From Flavobacteriales bacterium UBA1531 (GTDB lineage: Bacteria; Bacteroidota; Bacteroidia; Flavobacteriales_D; Sanyastnellaceae), in the NCBI GenBank assembly GCA_002323795.1, contig DCPZ01000085.1, positions 2,574-11,782 on the forward strand: a stretch of DNA of 9,209 nt, read 5' to 3'. Below are positions 7,801 to 9,209 of this stretch, in pieces. The first letter of the stretch is position 1; each line of letters begins with the position of its first letter. The notes beneath the pieces are model-generated. The model worked only from the letters and a program-made list of their open reading frames with translations, was not told the origin of the DNA and made no database searches. Both the position numbers and the translations under genes were made by a program.

Positions 7801-9077
7801 TGACAATTGCAGTGTGATGGATCGGCTAAGCCTGACCCCCCGCAAATATTACAGGCATCGAGGTATTGGCAGTCACTTTCTACGTGCCAGGTTGCATCCA
7901 AATTGTATGTACAACTTGTGACGTCCGTGCAACCGGTCGTCTCGGATGCGTCACAAAGGCCATTTCCATTGACATCCGGCTGCGTTCCGGCACAATCGCA
8001 AAATCCACTTGGCGCGCCAGCCCCCCCGCATTCACCACATTCATCATCAACCTCACAACTATCGTTATCGACATTCGCTAAAGCGTCATAGTTACAGGCG
8101 TCTGCATCCATGCAGCCTTCAACTTCACTTGAATCACAAATACCGTTGGCATTATCGTCGGCAAGACAAAAATTCGGATCTGTGACCAACAAGCATTGAT
8201 CAATGGAGTCCAGCTTGGCACCACTGCAAGCACACCAATCATCCTCAAGATTGATGGCTTCATCGCCATCACATCCGCATGATCCTCGAGGAACACAAAC
8301 GGGTTCTATGATTGAAGTGTCGGCTGTTGCCAGAGCGTTAAAGTTGCAAGCTAGAGAATCCATGCAACCGTATACCTCAAAGATGTCGCACGTACCATTC
8401 TGATTTTTATCACCATCTAGAACACCATATGACGGATGCGACGCGTATTGATCTCCTGATGAGTCAACGAGTAAAGAGTCGGAGGAACCGTCAGCAGTGA
8501 GAAGTCCGCAATAGTTACAATTCTCAGCAAAAACGCATGGTGAACTCGCTTCCACCCCATTTTGGGATGCAACGGCATTTTCACTCGTAGCTTCCGGATT
8601 AAAATTACAGGCCGCAGCATCCATGCAACCAAAGACTTCTTCATTGTCGCAAATACCGTTGTCATTGATATCGTTATTCTCCAGAACTCCTTTGCCATCG
8701 CCATGTGGGGCTAAACCGATTGTTTGACTGCAAACCCAGCACCCCGCACCATTCCCGCTATACGAAGCTGTATCTTGGGTATATGGATAAATGCACGTGT
8801 GAGGCTCCGTTGCCGCTGTGTTGTAATTACAGGCCGAAGAGTCCATGCAACCAACAATGGTTTCGACGCAATTGCAATCGTTATTGTAATGGCTGGCAAA
8901 CGTATTAGCATCACCATCATCGCATACGTCGTCAGCGTATTTGCAGCCTGAGTTCACCGTAAACCCACCCGCTTGATAATTGCACGCATTCGGATCATTG
9001 CAACCGTAAGTAGTCGTTTGAGCTTCAGCAAGCGCTGCGCTGAACACGAAAAAAAAGAGAATGTAAACTCGATTCAT
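4866..9077 (-). CDS. Giant secreted fibre-like protein: cysteine-rich GCxD modules, beta stalk, GADYAEW domain
   Basis: A 1403-residue product. The frame is open to an ATG at 9146, but the ATG at 9077 is chosen because it gives a clean signal peptide (MNRVYILFFFVFSAALAEAQ, residues 1-20). Residues 25-520 hold 56 of the 57 cysteines, with six GCxD...ACNY modules and five EF-hand-spaced loops. Residues 521-590 are a linker that looks helical (INPFDLERWLDRVDTLHSRM). Residues 590-890 are short beta repeats (TIGGNLLIEG, SLSVGGAVSFDSTLSV, DLTVGKNIIHNG). Residues 950-990 are hydrophobic and Ala-rich. Residues 1000-1135 form a GADYAEW domain like those ending phage tail appendages. Residues 1141-1403 are mainly helical, with a basic patch (KVTKAQRKEFRLTRKSRWK). 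The overall shape suggests a long, perhaps trimeric surface fibre or adhesin with a calcium-bound, disulfide-rich head. No typical T9SS tail is seen at the C-terminus (ending FGRGRAK). Function is unknown: adhesion, matrix or an appendage is inference from shape. Confidence 0.92.
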   Translation of the reverse strand: MNRVYILFFFVFSAALAEAQTTTYGCNDPNACNYQAGGFTVNSGCKYADDVCDDGDANTFASHYNNDCNCVETIVGCMDSSACNYNTAATEPHTCIYPYTQDTASYSGNGAGCWVCSQTIGLAPHGDGKGVLENNDINDNGICDNEEVFGCMDAAACNFNPEATSENAVASQNGVEASSPCVFAENCNYCGLLTADGSSDSLLVDSSGDQYASHPSYGVLDGDKNQNGTCDIFEVYGCMDSLACNFNALATADTSIIEPVCVPRGSCGCDGDEAINLEDDWCACSGAKLDSIDQCLLVTDPNFCLADDNANGICDSSEVEGCMDADACNYDALANVDNDSCEVDDECGECGGAGAPSGFCDCAGTQPDVNGNGLCDASETTGCTDVTSCTYNLDATWHVESDCQYLDACNICGGSGLADPSHCNCQGEVLDALGNCGGKCEADVDGDGICDNVDPCLISGEEPDECGVCAGPGAIYECGCEPLLDRACNCDPSTGEQFVPNPGKDCDGNCLNGQDENNQCIVSSSEIVTEMTSPLMARVEGNSVVKEINPFDLERWLDRVDTLHSRMSRNLDDGSLLGKSDSLTIEHQILNKGKLYVQDDAVFSDIVRMDTNVTIGGNLLIEGWARIKGTTFSDGGIETTTLDMTGSLSVGGAVSFDSTLSVAKNVHFHDSLAVDNRILVGNANGVILESDTNDVGLVSSDVGEFRQKLTAGAARVVEDVDIGGDLIVNDRMTVGSSQIQMTAPLSLLGDFTVSGTQDFGGAATFSESANFAKAASIGKDLTVGKNIIHNGSQFKSKAGTVYFGQEAGNLSIRNSIIFGTTSVQSSHPSAKKASQYSMIVDGKGSGNINGIAIRVDAVDPGNSSDFITFIDKEGDAVGSIKGNTADYILSDPEYTGITTDGTIDIGLAALDLRTATTTAAKQVKKIAEEFTKSGGTAIPGAGLPDSDVAEAIVHAGTGALNAAVLVNDILNSTTATVALSLITIGAAAAQGSYFNRMGVVYRSGGADYAEWIEKENHRIDLLPGEIVGVTGGMVSRETSQADHVLVVSMSPIVLGNVPQDQPESHFEKIAFLGQVPIRINGPVRKGDYILPSGENDGTGFAVSPEVISMRQVPLIVAVAWEEGTNEFFNIVNCSIGLGSNGLNNLVGQIEARFEDMEFRLFNEMNVMFANAGMSVRKVTKAQRKEFRLTRKSRWKTSTKNDARDVQLARTEYKPTLGVSKPTNLTTQESEVATSESFEEILNNPENQALLQESIESLISDLSDDGRTITQQEWAEGLLQLEQAAVQSAQMMDSFLANGGDLEHNSFAMFGVGEMPQAILEADARISLAVFDYFVNENSIRALIQNELMNEIAKHPRQKAAFLQAFPSGSQQEAELIQKAISDLEQGLYDSFPTIAHFGRGRAK
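5673..6080 (-). other. GADYAEW domain of the giant protein (phage-appendage C-terminal-domain-like)
   Basis: Residues about 1000-1135 begin VVYRSGGADYAEWIEK and continue with LLPGEIVGVTGGMVSRET, HVLVVSMSPIVLGNVP, FLGQVPIRINGPVRKGDYIL and TGFAVSPEVISM. The order G-A-D-Y-A-E, then a residue-by-residue beta fold with S-x-x-P-x-V-x-G and a V-x-x-G-x-V-x-x-G-D-x-[IL] element, resembles the Peptidase_G2-type domain (intramolecular-chaperone autoproteolytic domain) known from phage tail appendages. In those proteins it drives trimer assembly and can be cut off. Here it is followed by 260 more residues, so it is not terminal. Whether it self-cleaves is unknown. Confidence 0.55.
6408..7310 (-). other. 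Beta-repeat stalk region of the giant protein
   Basis: Residues about 590-890 are built of short strands ending in glycine-rich turns, with alternating hydrophobic residues: NVTIGGNLLIEGWARIKG, SLSVGGAVSFDSTLSV, NVHFHDSLAVDNRILVG, DVDIGGDLIVNDRMTVG, FTVSGTQDFGGAATF. This resembles the repetitive shafts of phage tail fibres and trimeric adhesins, which form triple beta-helices or beta-rolls. There are no cysteines. Trimer formation is inferred from this resemblance. Confidence 0.6.
7518..9005 (-). repeat. Six GCxD cysteine modules with five EF-hand-like loops inside the giant protein
   Basis: Protein-level repeats in residues 25-520. The core G-C-[NMT]-D-x-x-[AS]-C-[NT]-[YF] starts at residues 25, 76, 150, 237, 321 and 382 (codon starts 9005, 8852, 8630, 8369, 8117 and 7934). 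Between them lie C-x-x-C-G-G type segments such as CGECGGAG, CNICGGSG and CGVCAGPG. Loops with canonical EF-hand spacing start at residues 136, 223, 307, 368 and 443. Spacing between modules varies from 51 to 87 residues, and the copies differ in sequence, so this is an old, diverged array. I know GCxDxxACNY repeats from marine Bacteroidota proteins; no function is assigned to them to my knowledge. Confidence 0.85.
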
Positions 9078-9184
9078 GACATTTCGAAATATGTTATTCT
9101 TCGATGAATCTACGGAAAAATAAGATGAAAAGCAATTAGAAAACACTTAGAGTCGATCTGCCCTTTTCATTATCATTGAAAAAT

Positions 9185-9209
9185 AAACGGGAGACCGCAT
9201 CGCTGCAAT
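9185..9209. repeat. Second copy of the hairpin element (cut by the window edge)
   Basis: These last 25 bases are identical to 4782-4806: the whole left arm AAACGGGAGA, the full 14-base loop, and the first base of the right arm. The copy starts exactly where the stem starts and is in the same orientation. The right arm would lie just outside the window. It is 108 bases upstream of the giant gene's ATG. On the minus strand the expected hairpin would be followed by TTTATTTTTC, a T-rich tail suited to stopping a minus-strand gene further right. Confidence 0.85.

Noticed and set aside
9078..9146. Longer N-terminus for the giant protein from the ATG at 9146.
   Set aside because: It would add 23 residues (MFSNCFSSYFS...) in front of a clean signal peptide and block its recognition; the ATG at 9077 is far better.

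Overview
The window looks like a chromosomal segment of a free-living, probably aquatic Bacteroidota (Flavobacteriales-like). Two genes end in type IX secretion (T9SS) sorting domains, two encode lipoproteins with an LSSC lipobox, starts follow A-rich leaders rather than strong Shine-Dalgarno sites, and the giant protein at the right carries the GCxD...ACNY cysteine repeats I associate with marine Bacteroidota. The assignment rests on these traits only; there is no marker gene.

Layout. (1) 2-1916, plus strand: the 3' end of a CotH-like gene with a T9SS tail, then, 22 bases later, an iduronate-2-sulfatase-like lipoprotein; probably one transcript. (2) 1917-2113: gap with no convincing gene but a protein-like reverse-strand open frame. 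(3) 2114-2684, plus: a Bor-family lipoprotein, a strong intrinsic terminator, and a small two-helix membrane protein that starts 18 bases after the terminator T-tract. (4) 2861-3142, minus: a 93-residue protein of unknown function, divergent from (5) 3267-4766, plus: a secreted PQQ/propeller-like repeat protein with a T9SS tail. (6) 4866-9077, minus: one 1403-residue secreted protein that fills almost half of the window.

The giant protein is the most interesting object. It has a signal peptide, a cysteine-rich half with six GCxD modules and five EF-hand-spaced loops (56 cysteines within about 500 residues), a beta-repeat stalk like a phage tail fibre or trimeric adhesin, a hydrophobic Ala-rich segment, a GADYAEW domain resembling the C-terminal domains of phage tail appendages, and a helical C-terminal region. 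It lacks a recognisable T9SS tail, although two neighbouring genes have one. A terminator-like palindrome lies just past its 3' end, and the first 25 bases of the same element, loop included, recur exactly about 108 bases upstream of its start, at the right edge of the window. So the gene sits between two copies of a hairpin element.

Apart from the CotH-sulfatase pair, the genes appear to be separate transcription units, most of them making cell-surface or secreted proteins. No RNA gene, CRISPR array, transposase or integrase was seen.
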